This document shows, in pieces, positions 48,078 to 59,380 of a stretch of 64,000 nucleotides of DNA. Source of the DNA: Yersinia massiliensis (lineage in GTDB: Bacteria > Pseudomonadota > Gammaproteobacteria > Enterobacterales > Enterobacteriaceae). The notes below the pieces were generated by a model. That model searched no databases. It saw nothing but the letters and a program-made list of their open reading frames with translations, and had not been told where the DNA came from. The stretch's first letter is position 1; every line of letters begins with the position of its first letter. A program made the translations under genes and the position numbers. The DNA is taken from the NCBI RefSeq assembly GCF_003048255.1, contig NZ_CP028487.1:1674001-1738000 (forward strand). The letters are read 5' to 3'.

Positions 48078-48872
48078 GTGAAAGAAATGTTGCAAGCCAT
48101 CTATCGCTACAGAGGCTTTATAATTGGTTCGTCTAGACGAGAGTTTCAGTCAAGATATCAATCTAGTATACTTGGACCTCTTTGGCTCATTATTCAACCC
48201 TTATCATTGATACTTGTATATACAATTGTTTTCTCTGCAATAATGAAAGCTAAGTTACCAGGAAATCCAAGTAATGTAGCATACAGTATTTATCTTTGTT
48301 CAGGGATTATACTGTGGAATTTATTTTCAGAGGTTATATCAAAAAGTGTGACAGTTTTTATACGACACGCTAATCTAATTAAGAAGATCAATTTCCCCAA
48401 AATATGTTTGCCTGTAGTAATAATAGCTACCAGTACTATTAACTTCCTCTTAATATTTGCTATATTCTTTATCTTTCTTGTGGTCTCGAATAGTCTACAA
48501 GGATTGTCTATATTATTTATTATTCCTGTAGTGCTACTGACTCTTCTATTTTCTATAAGTTTGGGAATGATTATAGCTGTGCTCAATGTTTTTTTCAGGG
48601 ACGTTGGTCAGTTCATAATAGTTATACTCCAATTTTGGTTCTGGTTAACACCAATAGTATATCCTGTTTCTATTTTACCTGTATGGGTTCAAAATATCAT
48701 TCACTTTAATCCGTTAACTGGTTTGGTTATTTCCGCACAAAGAATATTTGTTGCTGGTGAAGCTCCCCTGTTAAGCAATTTACTGCCTGCAGTAGTAGCA
48801 ATAGTGATATTTTCTATATTGGGATTAGGCTTATTTAAAAAATATGGAAACGATATGGTAGATGAATTATGA
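48078..48872 (+). CDS. wzm: wzm, O-polysaccharide ABC transporter permease
   Basis: 264 aa, ABC-2 type with six membrane helices. GTG start with GGTGG upstream. Family text: SRREFQSRYQSSILGPLWLIIQPL at the N-terminal interface and FWFWLTPIVYPVSILP near the C-terminus. Exports undecaprenyl-linked completed polymer across the inner membrane. Overlaps wzt by 4 nt. Very AT-rich with frequent ATA and AGA codons compared with its neighbours outside the cluster. Confidence 0.93.
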   Translation: MKEMLQAIYRYRGFIIGSSRREFQSRYQSSILGPLWLIIQPLSLILVYTIVFSAIMKAKLPGNPSNVAYSIYLCSGIILWNLFSEVISKSVTVFIRHANLIKKINFPKICLPVVIIATSTINFLLIFAIFFIFLVVSNSLQGLSILFIIPVVLLTLLFSISLGMIIAVLNVFFRDVGQFIIVILQFWFWLTPIVYPVSILPVWVQNIIHFNPLTGLVISAQRIFVAGEAPLLSNLLPAVVAIVIFSILGLGLFKKYGNDMVDEL

Positions 48873-50086
48873 TTAGTTCAGTATCAGTAAAGAATTTAGG
48901 TAAGGCCTATAAGCAATATCCAACAAAATTAAGCAGACTTAAAGAATGGATATCGGCAAAAAAATACCACTCTCTCAAATGGGTTCTCAGAGATATTAAT
49001 TTTAATATTAATCCTGGGGATTCAGTTGGAATAATAGGTATAAATGGGGCGGGAAAGAGTACATTATTAAAATTGATTACCGGCACTGCAACTCCTACGG
49101 AGGGTGGCGTTACAATTAGAGGTCGTATAGCTGCTCTATTAGAGCTTGGTATGGGATTCCATCCAGATTTTACAGGCAGACAAAACGTTTTTATGTCTGG
49201 TCAACTTCTAGGCTTAAGTGTACCTGAACTTGAAAAGTTAATGCCAGAAATAATAAAATTTTCTGAAATAGGGGATTATATTGATCAGCCTGTCAGAGTG
49301 TATTCCAGTGGGATGCAAGTAAGGCTTGCATTCAGTGTTGCCACTGCGGTAAGACCTGATGTACTTATCATTGATGAGGCTCTTTCTGTTGGAGATGCCT
49401 ACTTCCAACATAAAAGTTTTGAGCGTATCAAAGAATTTAAAAAGCAGGGTACAACCTTGCTTATTGTATCTCACGACAAGCAAGCGATTCAAAATATCTG
49501 TGATAAAGTTATTTTAATTTCTAATGGTCAGAAAATAATGGAAGGAGAACCTGAAGCCGTTCTCGATTATTATAATGCATTATTATCTGATAACAGCGGA
49601 AAAGTGAATGCGTCACAAAATATTTCTAATGGAAATATCCAAACTATTTCTGGAAATGGTGATGCTACGTTTGTACACGTCAATATTACTGATGTAAATG
49701 GTAAACCAATAGAAGTTATTACTGTTGGTCAGCGCGTCATTTTGAATGTCGCGCTAGCCGTAAATAGAGATTTAAAAGATTTATGTGTAGGTTATTTGAT
49801 CAAAAATAGATTAGGAGAAGAGATTTTTGGCACAAATACTTATTATCACTCTAAAGTAATAGATAAAGTAATGGCGGGCGAGACTATACATTATAAATTC
49901 ACGTTTGATGCAAACATAGGTGAAGGAAATTATTCGGTTTCCGTCGCTGCTCATATGGGGCATAACCATTTAAGTAAAAATTATGAATGGAAGGATTTAG
50001 CATTTGTATTTACTATTGTTAATACATCTAAAAATAATTTTGTTGGTTCTTCTTGGATACCCCCAACTGTAGAGTATTGCAAATAA
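48869..50086 (+). CDS. wzt: wzt, O-polysaccharide ABC transporter ATPase with carbohydrate-binding domain
   Basis: 405 aa. ABC domain: Walker A GINGAGKST (57-65), signature YSSGMQVRLAFS, Walker B VLIIDEALSVGD. A separate beta-sandwich domain (about 245-405, TFVHVNITDVNGKPIEV to the end) is of the kind that, in E. coli O9a, recognises the methyl- or phospho-capped non-reducing end. This fits a terminator methyltransferase being the next gene. The wzt stop overlaps that gene's start by 1 nt. Confidence 0.93.
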   Translation: MISSVSVKNLGKAYKQYPTKLSRLKEWISAKKYHSLKWVLRDINFNINPGDSVGIIGINGAGKSTLLKLITGTATPTEGGVTIRGRIAALLELGMGFHPDFTGRQNVFMSGQLLGLSVPELEKLMPEIIKFSEIGDYIDQPVRVYSSGMQVRLAFSVATAVRPDVLIIDEALSVGDAYFQHKSFERIKEFKKQGTTLLIVSHDKQAIQNICDKVILISNGQKIMEGEPEAVLDYYNALLSDNSGKVNASQNISNGNIQTISGNGDATFVHVNITDVNGKPIEVITVGQRVILNVALAVNRDLKDLCVGYLIKNRLGEEIFGTNTYYHSKVIDKVMAGETIHYKFTFDANIGEGNYSVSVAAHMGHNHLSKNYEWKDLAFVFTIVNTSKNNFVGSSWIPPTVEYCK

Positions 50087-51669
50087 TGGCTGATTTTTAT
50101 CGTGCATTTGAAGATAAATATAGAGGTTCGCAGGCTTCAATTAAAGAAAGATTAATGGTTTATTCTCCTTTAATTGAAAGGATAAAAGAATTGCATGGAG
50201 GATTAACTTCTTTAGATCTGGGTTGTGGTCGAGGGGAGTGGATGTCACTTCTGAGAGATCTTGGGGTTGAAACTTTTGGTATCGATCTGGATGATGCGAT
50301 GCTCGAGGAATGTAGAATTAGGAATTTCTCAGTTAGAAATGTAGATGCAATTTCCTTTTTAAACTCTTGTGAGGCTGAGAAGTATCATATAATCACTGCA
50401 TTCCATTTTGTTGAACATATAGCATTTGATGACTTATGTGCCGTTATTGATAATGCTATTCGTGTACTTAAACCGGGTGGAATTTTGATTTTAGAAACAC
50501 CAAACGCTGAAAATATAATCGTCGGGACAAATAATTTCTATCTTGATCCCACACATAATAAACCTATCCCTGCTCTTTTACTCAATTTCTTATGTGAGTA
50601 TTATGGGTTGGAAAATAGTTATATCATGAGGTTGCAACATCCACAAGGATTAATGGAGAAAGCGAATTTTGGCTTATATGATGTCATTACAGGGGTTAGT
50701 TTTGATTATTCAGTTATTGCACAGAAAAAAGACATAAATGCTATTGAAGTTAATATAGAAGAAATTTTGGGTGGCAAATCAGGGTATAATTTAGAAAAGC
50801 TATCCAAATTATATGATAAAAAAACCGCGGCAAAATTTGAAGAAAGTAGAGAAAACTATAATTTATTAGAAGAGAAAGTTAAATTATTAGAGAATAGCCT
50901 ACAAGATGTTCAGTTAGAATTTAAGCGTCTAATTGAAGACCGAACGAAAGAATTAGCAATGCTTGAAAATAGAATTGAGCTTATTTACAAAAGTAACTCA
51001 TGGAAATTCACAGCACCGTTCAGATTTATTTCTTCAAAAATAAAGAAACAAAGTACAAAAGAAATAAGTAGTAGTACTAATGTCAGGCTTGCTTCTGTTA
51101 GGGGAAATAAATATGCTATTAAGGCATATTCATTATTGAAACAATTAAGCCCTGGCAGTGCTGGTTTTTTGAAATTGAAATATGATGAAGTAATCTTTAA
51201 TACGGAAGTAAGTAATTTCAATAAAAATAAAAAAGCGCAAGAAAAACTTGCGATAGCTAGTAAAAATAAAACAGCTGATAACCTCAGTGAACTTAATCAT
51301 TTCGACTTGGTTTCAGAAGTAAATCATATAAATATGATATCGACTGATAGTTATATTAATTACCTCCAAGATGTGATTAAAAGTAATGGTTTTCAACATT
51401 TAAACGCTAGTCTTCCTGTCGGTACGGATACTTGGATTTTAAAAATTAAAGAAGCATTGTATCTTAATAAGCCCCTTGAAGAATTATTCTCTGAAAATAA
51501 TGAGAATATAGCAGCAGCAACTGCTTTGTATATTGTACTGCTAAATAGAATGCCTGAAAATGATATAGTTAGAAGTAAGCCAATAAGACATTTATGTATG
51601 GTAATACAGCAAAGTGAAGAATATAAAAAAGCTTCTGGGAATAATTTGAAGAATTGGTGTAATTTATGA
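50086..51669 (+). CDS. methyltransferase with coiled coil, candidate chain terminator
   Basis: 527 aa from the ATG overlapping the wzt stop (TAATG). N-terminal SAM-dependent methyltransferase: motif I LDLGCGRGEW (43-52), IITAFHFVEHI and VLKPGGILILETPN. A coiled coil spans about 255-315 (LLEEKVKLLENSLQDVQLEF), then SNSWKFTAPFRF, typical of surface-polysaccharide enzymes. The C-terminal ~80 residues (ALYIVLLNRMPENDIV) weakly recall DUF4214. It occupies the place of WbdD in E. coli O9a, but I see no kinase domain. Likely methylates the non-reducing end to stop chain growth, the coil acting as a length ruler; inference. Confidence 0.75.
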   Translation: MADFYRAFEDKYRGSQASIKERLMVYSPLIERIKELHGGLTSLDLGCGRGEWMSLLRDLGVETFGIDLDDAMLEECRIRNFSVRNVDAISFLNSCEAEKYHIITAFHFVEHIAFDDLCAVIDNAIRVLKPGGILILETPNAENIIVGTNNFYLDPTHNKPIPALLLNFLCEYYGLENSYIMRLQHPQGLMEKANFGLYDVITGVSFDYSVIAQKKDINAIEVNIEEILGGKSGYNLEKLSKLYDKKTAAKFEESRENYNLLEEKVKLLENSLQDVQLEFKRLIEDRTKELAMLENRIELIYKSNSWKFTAPFRFISSKIKKQSTKEISSSTNVRLASVRGNKYAIKAYSLLKQLSPGSAGFLKLKYDEVIFNTEVSNFNKNKKAQEKLAIASKNKTADNLSELNHFDLVSEVNHINMISTDSYINYLQDVIKSNGFQHLNASLPVGTDTWILKIKEALYLNKPLEELFSENNENIAAATALYIVLLNRMPENDIVRSKPIRHLCMVIQQSEEYKKASGNNLKNWCNL

Positions 51670-53981
51670 TTTATGTTAACATTACGAGTACTTTCAGTAG
51701 TAAACGTAAAACTGGGATTCAGCGTGTTGTTGTTACTTTAAGTGAGTTTCTGTCAAAAAATATAAATTACAAATTCATCACTTATGATAATAATAGTTCA
51801 GAGTTCAAATTAATTAGTGATTACGAATGTATTAGCCACGCTATATATGATGACGAATGTAAGCTACTCACGCTTAATTTTAATGAACTGAATCAGGGGG
51901 ATATATTTTTCGATATTGATGCTGCTTGGAGTGATGGTGTTAATAGAAAATTTCTCTATGAAATTCTCAAGAGGAAAGGTGTAAAAATATACAACCTACA
52001 TTATGATAGTGTGCCATTAGTTAATTCTGCTTGGTCTCATCAGAATACTGTAATAAGTTACATTGAAGCATTCTATGCTAAAATTGCATATAGTGATTAT
52101 ATATTCTCAATTTCTAACTTTGTTAAAAAGGAAATTGATGATTTTAGTAGAGATTTTATAGGTGTATCAAAGGATGGATCAGTAATTGATTTGGGTCCAC
52201 TACCTGTACATGAAGAAATAGATATAACAAAATTATCTCAGATAGATAAAAAACTTGCACATGTACTAAAAAATGACTTTCTTCTTGCTGTTGGCACTCT
52301 TGAACCAAGAAAAAACTATCCGCAGTTACTTTCCTCATTTCTAAAAATAGATAATGGAAATACGAATTTAGTTATTGTTGGCCGTAAGGGATGGAATATT
52401 GATGAGTTTGTCGAGGAACTTACTTCTCATCCTAGATACAATAAAGATATATTCTGGCTCAATGATGCTAGCGATGAAGAGTTAGCATTTTTGTATAAAA
52501 GATGTCGAGCTTATATCACGACATCTCTTTATGAAGGCTATGGCTTGCCAGCGATGGAGGCATTATCGTTTGGCGCAGCGACAATTGTATCTAATGGCGG
52601 GGCTTTGCCGGAAGTTGTCGGTCAGTCTGCATTTGTTTTCGATCTAAATAATAATATAGAACTTGAAAAAGCACTCACCGATGTTATCCATTCAGATGAT
52701 TTTTACTCTGCACTAAAAGATAAGGCAGAGGATTTTCAGTGTACCTCATGGGATACTGTTGCGTGTTCCATTATATCTAAAATTGATGAGCTAGAGAATT
52801 GCGCTGCTAATTATTCTTTCGAAGAGAAGGTTAATCAAGCGGTTTATATTTCTATAGATATAAATAAATTTAAATTAAGCATCAAGTCTTTGAAAGACAA
52901 GATGAAATTCATTGATGAAATTGTTGTTTTAACTAAAAAAGAGTATGTAAGCGATTTTGAAGCTGAAATTTCCAATCTAGGTTTCTCACCACATGTTTTT
53001 TGTGACGAAGATATTCTTGCCGATATTGGTCTTAGTATATTAGATCACCAAGAAAGAAATACGTTATTGAGGAAAGAGCTTTATAAGCAAGTAGTTATAA
53101 AAGATAACTTCATTGCATCTGATGATGATTATATCGCACTTAATTACATAAATGAGGAATACTTCAGAAATAATAGCGTTCATAACTGCTATTATTATTA
53201 TAATTCGCTAGAATCTTGGCTTGGTAGCTACCCAAGTCGAAGTAGTTATGACCGCGGTCTTTTAAAAACAGCTCAGTTACTTAAATCCTATGGCTTTAAT
53301 ACGAAGGCTTTTTCATCACACATGCCGCAAATAATAAATAAGAAACTAGTGAACGAGATTTACGGTAAATATTTGGCTAGTGATAAAAATAAAGGGGTAG
53401 ATGAATGGAGTGTTTATTTTAATATTGCTACGTTCTATTTCCCTAATAATTTTTCCATTAAAGAGTATAGATGTTTTTCTTGGCCAGGCAATCCATCTGA
53501 CTGGCCTTGTGATGTCATTCCAGTAGAGTTTGATTTTCAAAACTATTATGACTCATTAGATAATGGATTTAATGAAATCGTAGATGACCCTGATAGAATT
53601 CTTGAATATAAAAAGGGTCTAGAACAAGTTAAAATGACTGAAGTGGAAAAAATGAATGAGAAAGTGAGGCCGATTTGTTTACTCATAGATGTAAATGAAT
53701 TTTCATTCATGCAACCATCATTTGAACTTATCTCCGGTCCCATTCATCTTCGTCGCATTATTGTACTCAATAAGTCAAGTGAACATTTTGATATAGAAAT
53801 GCAGATAATTGACTCTGGTTCAGTGAAAATTAGAGAAGAGTATTTTAATACTAGAAATAGTAGTTGGATTCCTCTATTCCCACCAAATGAACCGGGTGTA
53901 TATTTTATGGAGTGTAAATTGCTCCAATCTGGTAAAGTGATAAGTACAGCTAATGTTGAGTTAAGTGTCGCATCTAATTAG
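51666..53981 (+). CDS. large two-domain glycosyltransferase
   Basis: 771 aa, ATGA overlap with the preceding gene. N-terminal half (about 1-385) is a GT4-type enzyme: TGIQRVVVTLSEFL, GTLEPRKNYPQLL and the E-x7-E motif EGYGLPAME (290-298). The second half has no clear family: an acidic DDDYI (about 486-488) could bind a metal, followed by SHMPQIINKKLVNEI. The last ~85 residues look like a beta-sandwich. It occupies the place of the polymerising mannosyltransferase WbdA of E. coli O9a, so may be the main polymerase. Donor probably GDP-D-rhamnose. Very AT-rich. Confidence 0.7.
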   Translation: MIYVNITSTFSSKRKTGIQRVVVTLSEFLSKNINYKFITYDNNSSEFKLISDYECISHAIYDDECKLLTLNFNELNQGDIFFDIDAAWSDGVNRKFLYEILKRKGVKIYNLHYDSVPLVNSAWSHQNTVISYIEAFYAKIAYSDYIFSISNFVKKEIDDFSRDFIGVSKDGSVIDLGPLPVHEEIDITKLSQIDKKLAHVLKNDFLLAVGTLEPRKNYPQLLSSFLKIDNGNTNLVIVGRKGWNIDEFVEELTSHPRYNKDIFWLNDASDEELAFLYKRCRAYITTSLYEGYGLPAMEALSFGAATIVSNGGALPEVVGQSAFVFDLNNNIELEKALTDVIHSDDFYSALKDKAEDFQCTSWDTVACSIISKIDELENCAANYSFEEKVNQAVYISIDINKFKLSIKSLKDKMKFIDEIVVLTKKEYVSDFEAEISNLGFSPHVFCDEDILADIGLSILDHQERNTLLRKELYKQVVIKDNFIASDDDYIALNYINEEYFRNNSVHNCYYYYNSLESWLGSYPSRSSYDRGLLKTAQLLKSYGFNTKAFSSHMPQIINKKLVNEIYGKYLASDKNKGVDEWSVYFNIATFYFPNNFSIKEYRCFSWPGNPSDWPCDVIPVEFDFQNYYDSLDNGFNEIVDDPDRILEYKKGLEQVKMTEVEKMNEKVRPICLLIDVNEFSFMQPSFELISGPIHLRRIIVLNKSSEHFDIEMQIIDSGSVKIREEYFNTRNSSWIPLFPPNEPGVYFMECKLLQSGKVISTANVELSVASN

Positions 53982-55030
<1,049 letters not shown>

Positions 55031-55031
<1 letters not shown>

Positions 55032-55927
55032 TGAATTTAAATGGCAAACGTGCCCTGATTACCGGTATTCAAGGGTTCACGGGCCATTACATGGCAGCGG
55101 AATTATCCGCTGCCGGTTACCGGGTGTTTGGATTAGGATCACAACCATCTGTTGAACCTGATTATTTCCAAGTCGATTTACTTGATGCGGAAAAGCTCAG
55201 CGTAATTGTTGAGCAAGTCAAACCTCATCTTGTTGTTCATCTTGCTGCTATCGCTTTTATTGGTCATGGTAATCCGGCGGCTTTTTATGATGTAAATGTT
55301 GTGGGAACTAGGAATTTATTGGCTGCTCTGAGTACTGTTGCCAATAATATCGAAGCAGTATTACTTGCTAGTAGTGCGAATGTTTATGGTAATACACAAG
55401 AAGGTGTATTGAGCGAGACATCAGCGGTAAATCCAGCCAATGATTATGCGGTGAGTAAATTAGCTATGGAATATATGGCTAACTTATGGTCAGAAAAATT
55501 ACCGATTATTATCGCTAGGCCTTTTAATTATACGGGTGTTGGACAATCAGCAAATTTCTTACTGCCTAAAATTGTTGCTCATTTTAGACGAAAAGCGAGT
55601 GAAATAGAGTTAGGTAATCTAGATGTATGGCGTGATTTTACAGACGTTAGGGCACTTGTTAAAGCTTACCTAGGTCTATTAATAGCCAGACCTATCGGTG
55701 AGACAGTGAATGTTTGTTCTGGTAGTGCCTACTCGTTACGTGAAATCATTGGGTTGTGCGAGAAGATAACGCTGCATAATATCTCAATTCGTGTGAATCC
55801 AGATTTTGTTCGCGCCAATGAAGTAAAAATACTGTGTGGAAATGCGGGAAAATTACACAGTATTGTGAAGGATTGGAAAACCCCCCCTTTGGAGCAAACG
55901 CTTCGTTGGATGTTGGAAGACAAGTAA
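55031..55927 (+). CDS. rmd: rmd, GDP-4-dehydro-6-deoxy-D-mannose reductase
   Basis: 298 aa extended SDR: TGIQGFTGHYMAAEL (11-25), Tyr139-x3-Lys143 in NDYAVSK, and ARPFNYTGVGQ. With gmd it makes GDP-D-rhamnose. I call it Rmd rather than fucose synthase (Fcl) because the sequence resembles RMD of A-band clusters and lacks the Fcl epimerase-type active site; an aminotransferase for perosamine is not present. Enzymatic specificity is inferred. Confidence 0.85.
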
Positions 55928-57066
55928 TGCGAGTCATTTTTGGCACTGATGCTATTAAGCACCCATTAACGGGTATTGGTCGCTATACATTTGAATTAGC
56001 AAAAGAATTACAAAAAAGCCACGAGCTATCAGAACTTTTATTTTTGCAAGGGAGAAGAGTATTTCAAGTACTCCCTACTCTCAGTCCTAGTCACAGTATC
56101 AGTAATGCCGTCGGGATCAGGAACATAGCTAAAAGTAGCAAGGTTTTAAGTGAGCTTTACAGATTTACGGCCCCATGGCTTAAAAAATTGGCGCTCAATA
56201 AATATAGTGATTTTATTTATCATAGTCCTAATTTCTACTTGCCCCCGAAGGTCAATAAAGCTGTTGCAACCTTTCACGACCTTTCAATATTCACATGGCC
56301 CCAATGTCACCCGAAGGACCGTGTACGATATATGAGAAAGGAGCTGTTGTTAACTTTAAAACGTGCAAATATTTTAATCACTGACTCAGAATTTACCCGT
56401 AAAGAACTGGCTGAGTATTTTGATTATCCTATCGATAAAATTGTATCCGCACCTTTAGCCAGCAGTGGTGATTTCTATCCAAGGGACTATACTAACTTGC
56501 AGAGCTTAATGGCTGGGTTAGGACTGACCGCTGGGCAATATACTTTATTTACCGGTACTATCGAACCAAGAAAAAATATTGCAACTCTACTGGATGCTTA
56601 TGAGCGATTGCCTATTGAGCTTCGTTCTCAATTTCCGTTAGTTGTTTGCGGTTTTCCTGGATGGAGTAGTCAAGATTTACATAGACGCTTTGAGCTCGCT
56701 GCGCAGCAAGGTTGGTTGTTATATCTTGGCTATTTGAATTCAGATGACTTGCCTTTACTTTTCGCGGGTGCAAGGACATTTTTGTTCCCATCGCTTTATG
56801 AAGGTTTTGGTTTGCCTGTGCTTGAAGCAATGGCATCTGGTGTACCAGTTGTCTGTTCTAATGCTGCCTCATTGCCTGAAGTCTTGGGCGATGCTGGCTT
56901 GATGTGTGATGCAATGGATGTGGAAGGGCTAACAACTGCTATTATTAGTAGCCTTGTAGATGATGACTGGCGGGTGAAATCAATCGCAAAAGGTTTGATA
57001 AAAGCTGAAACGTTCTCATGGAGTCGATGCGCCCAAGATACAATAAGAGCCTATAAGCAGGTATAA
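55927..57066 (+). CDS. GT4 glycosyltransferase, WbpY/WbdB-like
   Basis: 379 aa from the ATG overlapping the rmd stop (TAATG); the longer frame running back into rmd is rejected. MRVIFGTDAIKHPLTGIGRYTFELA is the typical start of this GT4 group, then FTGTIEPRKNIATLLDAY and the E-x7-E motif EGFGLPVLE (292-300). By order and similarity it parallels WbdB of E. coli O9a and WbpY of the Pseudomonas A-band cluster, which add early adaptor residues. Donor likely GDP-D-rhamnose or GDP-mannose. Confidence 0.82.
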   Translation: MRVIFGTDAIKHPLTGIGRYTFELAKELQKSHELSELLFLQGRRVFQVLPTLSPSHSISNAVGIRNIAKSSKVLSELYRFTAPWLKKLALNKYSDFIYHSPNFYLPPKVNKAVATFHDLSIFTWPQCHPKDRVRYMRKELLLTLKRANILITDSEFTRKELAEYFDYPIDKIVSAPLASSGDFYPRDYTNLQSLMAGLGLTAGQYTLFTGTIEPRKNIATLLDAYERLPIELRSQFPLVVCGFPGWSSQDLHRRFELAAQQGWLLYLGYLNSDDLPLLFAGARTFLFPSLYEGFGLPVLEAMASGVPVVCSNAASLPEVLGDAGLMCDAMDVEGLTTAIISSLVDDDWRVKSIAKGLIKAETFSWSRCAQDTIRAYKQV

Positions 57067-57073
57067 AATTATA

Positions 57074-58189
57074 ATGCTAAAAGTATTGCATTTTTATAAG
57101 ACATATTACCCAGATTCTTTTGGCGGTGTTGAGCAAGTTATTTTTCAGCTATGTGAGGGAGGGGCAAGTAGGGGAATTGATTCAACGGTACTTTCTTTAA
57201 GCCGGCGTGGCACAATCACAAATCAGAAAATAGGTTCACATACTGTTTATTGTTCGCCAATAAATCTAGAAGTAGCTTCAACGCCTTTTTCCTTTCAAGC
57301 CCTAGAAGACTTTAAAAAACTTGCTCAGCAAGCGGATATTATCCATTACCACTTTCCATTCCCATTTATGGATATGGTTCATTTTGTCGCGAGCTTAAAT
57401 AAGCCTACAGTAGTTAGTTATCATTCTGATATCGTAAAACAAAAGAATATACTGAAACTGTATTCGCCGCTGATGAACCGATTTTTAGGTGATGTTTCAA
57501 AAATTGTTGCTGCTTCACCAAACTATGTTGCCACAAGTGAAACGTTGAAAAAATTTGCCGATAAAGTGTGTGTTATTCCTTACGGTTTGGATGAGAAGTC
57601 ATATCCAGTTTCAGATCCTGAACGTTTGGCATTTTGGCGTAACAAGTTTGGTCAGCGTTTTTTCTTGTTTGTGGGTGCCTTCCGTTATTATAAGGGCCTA
57701 CATATCCTAATTGAAGCCGCTAAAAACTCTTCTTATCCTATAGTAATTGTAGGTGCTGGTCCGATCGAGTCCGAGCTAAAAAGGCAAGTGCTAGCACTTA
57801 ATATAAGTAATATATCCTTTTTAGGAGCAGTGTCCGACGAGGATAAAGCCGCGTTGTTGTCCCTCTGCTATGCGGTGGTGTTCCCCTCTCACTTACGTTC
57901 TGAAGCTTTTGGTATCACTTTATTGGAAGGCGCTATGTATGGAAAGCCTTTAATCTCTAGTGAGATAGGAACAGGTACAACCTTTATTAATATTAATCAG
58001 AAAACGGGGTTGGTCATACCGCCATCAGATCCAATTGCACTGAGAACGGCGATGGATCAACTCTGGAATGATGTTGAATTAGCTGCGAAATTTGGTGATA
58101 ACGCTAGAGCTCGCTATTTAGAGCATTTCACCTCAGAGAAAATGGTTTCAAGTTATATAGAACTATATAATGATATTGTTAGTATCTGA
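57074..58189 (+). CDS. GT4 glycosyltransferase, WbpZ/WbdC-like
   Basis: 371 aa. VLHFYKTYYPDSFGGVEQVIFQL at the N-terminus is characteristic of the WbdC/WbpZ group, which adds the first mannose or D-rhamnose to the GlcNAc-undecaprenyl primer. Donor-binding SEAFGITLLEGAMYGKPLIS near residue 275-295 replaces the exact E-x7-E spacing variant. Seven nt after the previous gene and last of the O-antigen biosynthetic run; galU follows after 239 nt. Confidence 0.82.
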   Translation: MLKVLHFYKTYYPDSFGGVEQVIFQLCEGGASRGIDSTVLSLSRRGTITNQKIGSHTVYCSPINLEVASTPFSFQALEDFKKLAQQADIIHYHFPFPFMDMVHFVASLNKPTVVSYHSDIVKQKNILKLYSPLMNRFLGDVSKIVAASPNYVATSETLKKFADKVCVIPYGLDEKSYPVSDPERLAFWRNKFGQRFFLFVGAFRYYKGLHILIEAAKNSSYPIVIVGAGPIESELKRQVLALNISNISFLGAVSDEDKAALLSLCYAVVFPSHLRSEAFGITLLEGAMYGKPLISSEIGTGTTFININQKTGLVIPPSDPIALRTAMDQLWNDVELAAKFGDNARARYLEHFTSEKMVSSYIELYNDIVSI

Positions 58190-58390
58190 TAACTTAACTA
58201 TTAAATTTTATTTATCTCCTGAGATTTCGATTTAAATGTCATTATATTTTCATTAATAAGCACATATTAAATTGCAAACAATTCGCCACATTTTTATGAC
58301 TGTAATCAGGTACATTTTGTTGTAAGCTTTGATCCCAATAGATGAGATTTTGGAAGCACTCGCCTATTTTTTAAGGATGCTGAATTACAC

Positions 58391-58409
58391 TAAGCAGTTT
58401 CACTGCTTA
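58391..58409 (+). repeat. hairpin in the galU leader
   Basis: TAAGCAGT-ttc-ACTGCTTA just before the galU ribosome site (TTGGAG). May modulate read-through or translation; no T-tract, so not a clear terminator. Confidence 0.45.
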
Positions 58410-58428
58410 AATTTGGAGAATTATAGCA

Positions 58429-59319
58429 ATGAAGTCTTTGAAAGCAGTCATTCCTGTTGCTGGGCTTGGTACGCGCATGTTGCCAGCGACCAAGGCGATT
58501 CCGAAAGAAATGCTACCCGTGGTCGATAAGCCACTTATTCAATATATCGTGAAAGAATGTGTTGCTGCGGGTGTAAAAGAGATTGTTCTCGTCAGCCACT
58601 CTTCCAAAAATGCGATAGAAAATCATTTTGATACCTCATTTGAATTGGAAGCTGCGCTGGAGTCGCGTGTTAAGCGGCAGCTTTTGAAAGAAATCAAAAA
58701 TATCTGCCCACCTGATGTAACCATCATGCAAGTGCGTCAAGGCCACGCAAAAGGGCTAGGGCATGCTGTGCTCTGCGCACAGCCGATGGTGGGTGATAAC
58801 CCGTTTATTGTTTTGTTGCCAGATGTTTTACTCGATGATGCAACAGCTGATTTAACGAAAGAAAACTTGGCCAGCATGATCAAACGTTTCGATGAGACTG
58901 GGCGCAGCCAAATCATGGTAGAGCCAGTGCCAAGAGAAGATGTATCCAAGTATGGTATTGCTGATTGCGGCCATGTGGATTTAGCACCGGGTGAAAGCAC
59001 CCTGATGACGGCTGTGGTTGAGAAACCTTCAGTGGACGATGCGCCATCGAACCTTGCGGTAGTGGGGCGGTATGTGTTGTCGAAAGATATCTGGCCATTG
59101 TTGAAGAAAACCCCTCGTGGTGCAGGGGATGAAATTCAGTTGACTGATGCTATTGCGATGCTGATGGAGCAAGAGCCTGTTGAAGCTTTTCATATGACGG
59201 GTAAATCTCACGATTGCGGCGACAAATTGGGCTATATGAAGGCCTTTGTCACTTATGGCGTGCGCCATAATACCGAAGGTGAGAATTTTGTAGCCTGGCT
59301 AAAACAGCAAGTTATCTAG
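58429..59319 (+). CDS. galU: galU, UTP-glucose-1-phosphate uridylyltransferase
   Basis: 296 aa. Makes UDP-glucose. Nucleotidyltransferase signature [19 protein letters not shown] with catalytic Arg, [17 protein letters not shown], and the GalU-specific [12 protein letters not shown]. The last distinguishes it from the GalF copy next door. Followed 61 nt later by that copy, a tandem duplication of the family. Confidence 0.92.
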   Translation: MKSLKAVIPVAGLGTRMLPATKAIPKEMLPVVDKPLIQYIVKECVAAGVKEIVLVSHSSKNAIENHFDTSFELEAALESRVKRQLLKEIKNICPPDVTIMQVRQGHAKGLGHAVLCAQPMVGDNPFIVLLPDVLLDDATADLTKENLASMIKRFDETGRSQIMVEPVPREDVSKYGIADCGHVDLAPGESTLMTAVVEKPSVDDAPSNLAVVGRYVLSKDIWPLLKKTPRGAGDEIQLTDAIAMLMEQEPVEAFHMTGKSHDCGDKLGYMKAFVTYGVRHNTEGENFVAWLKQQVI

Positions 59320-59380
59320 CTTCAGCTTTGCGGTTGAATTGAAGAAATTTAAATTCGCTCAAGAAATTTGTAGGTTACTG

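Noticed and set aside
55834..55926. N-terminal extension of the WbpY/WbdB-like transferase inside rmd
   Set aside because: The TAATG junction start at 55927 begins the conserved GT4 N-terminus; the upstream residues are an rmd shadow.
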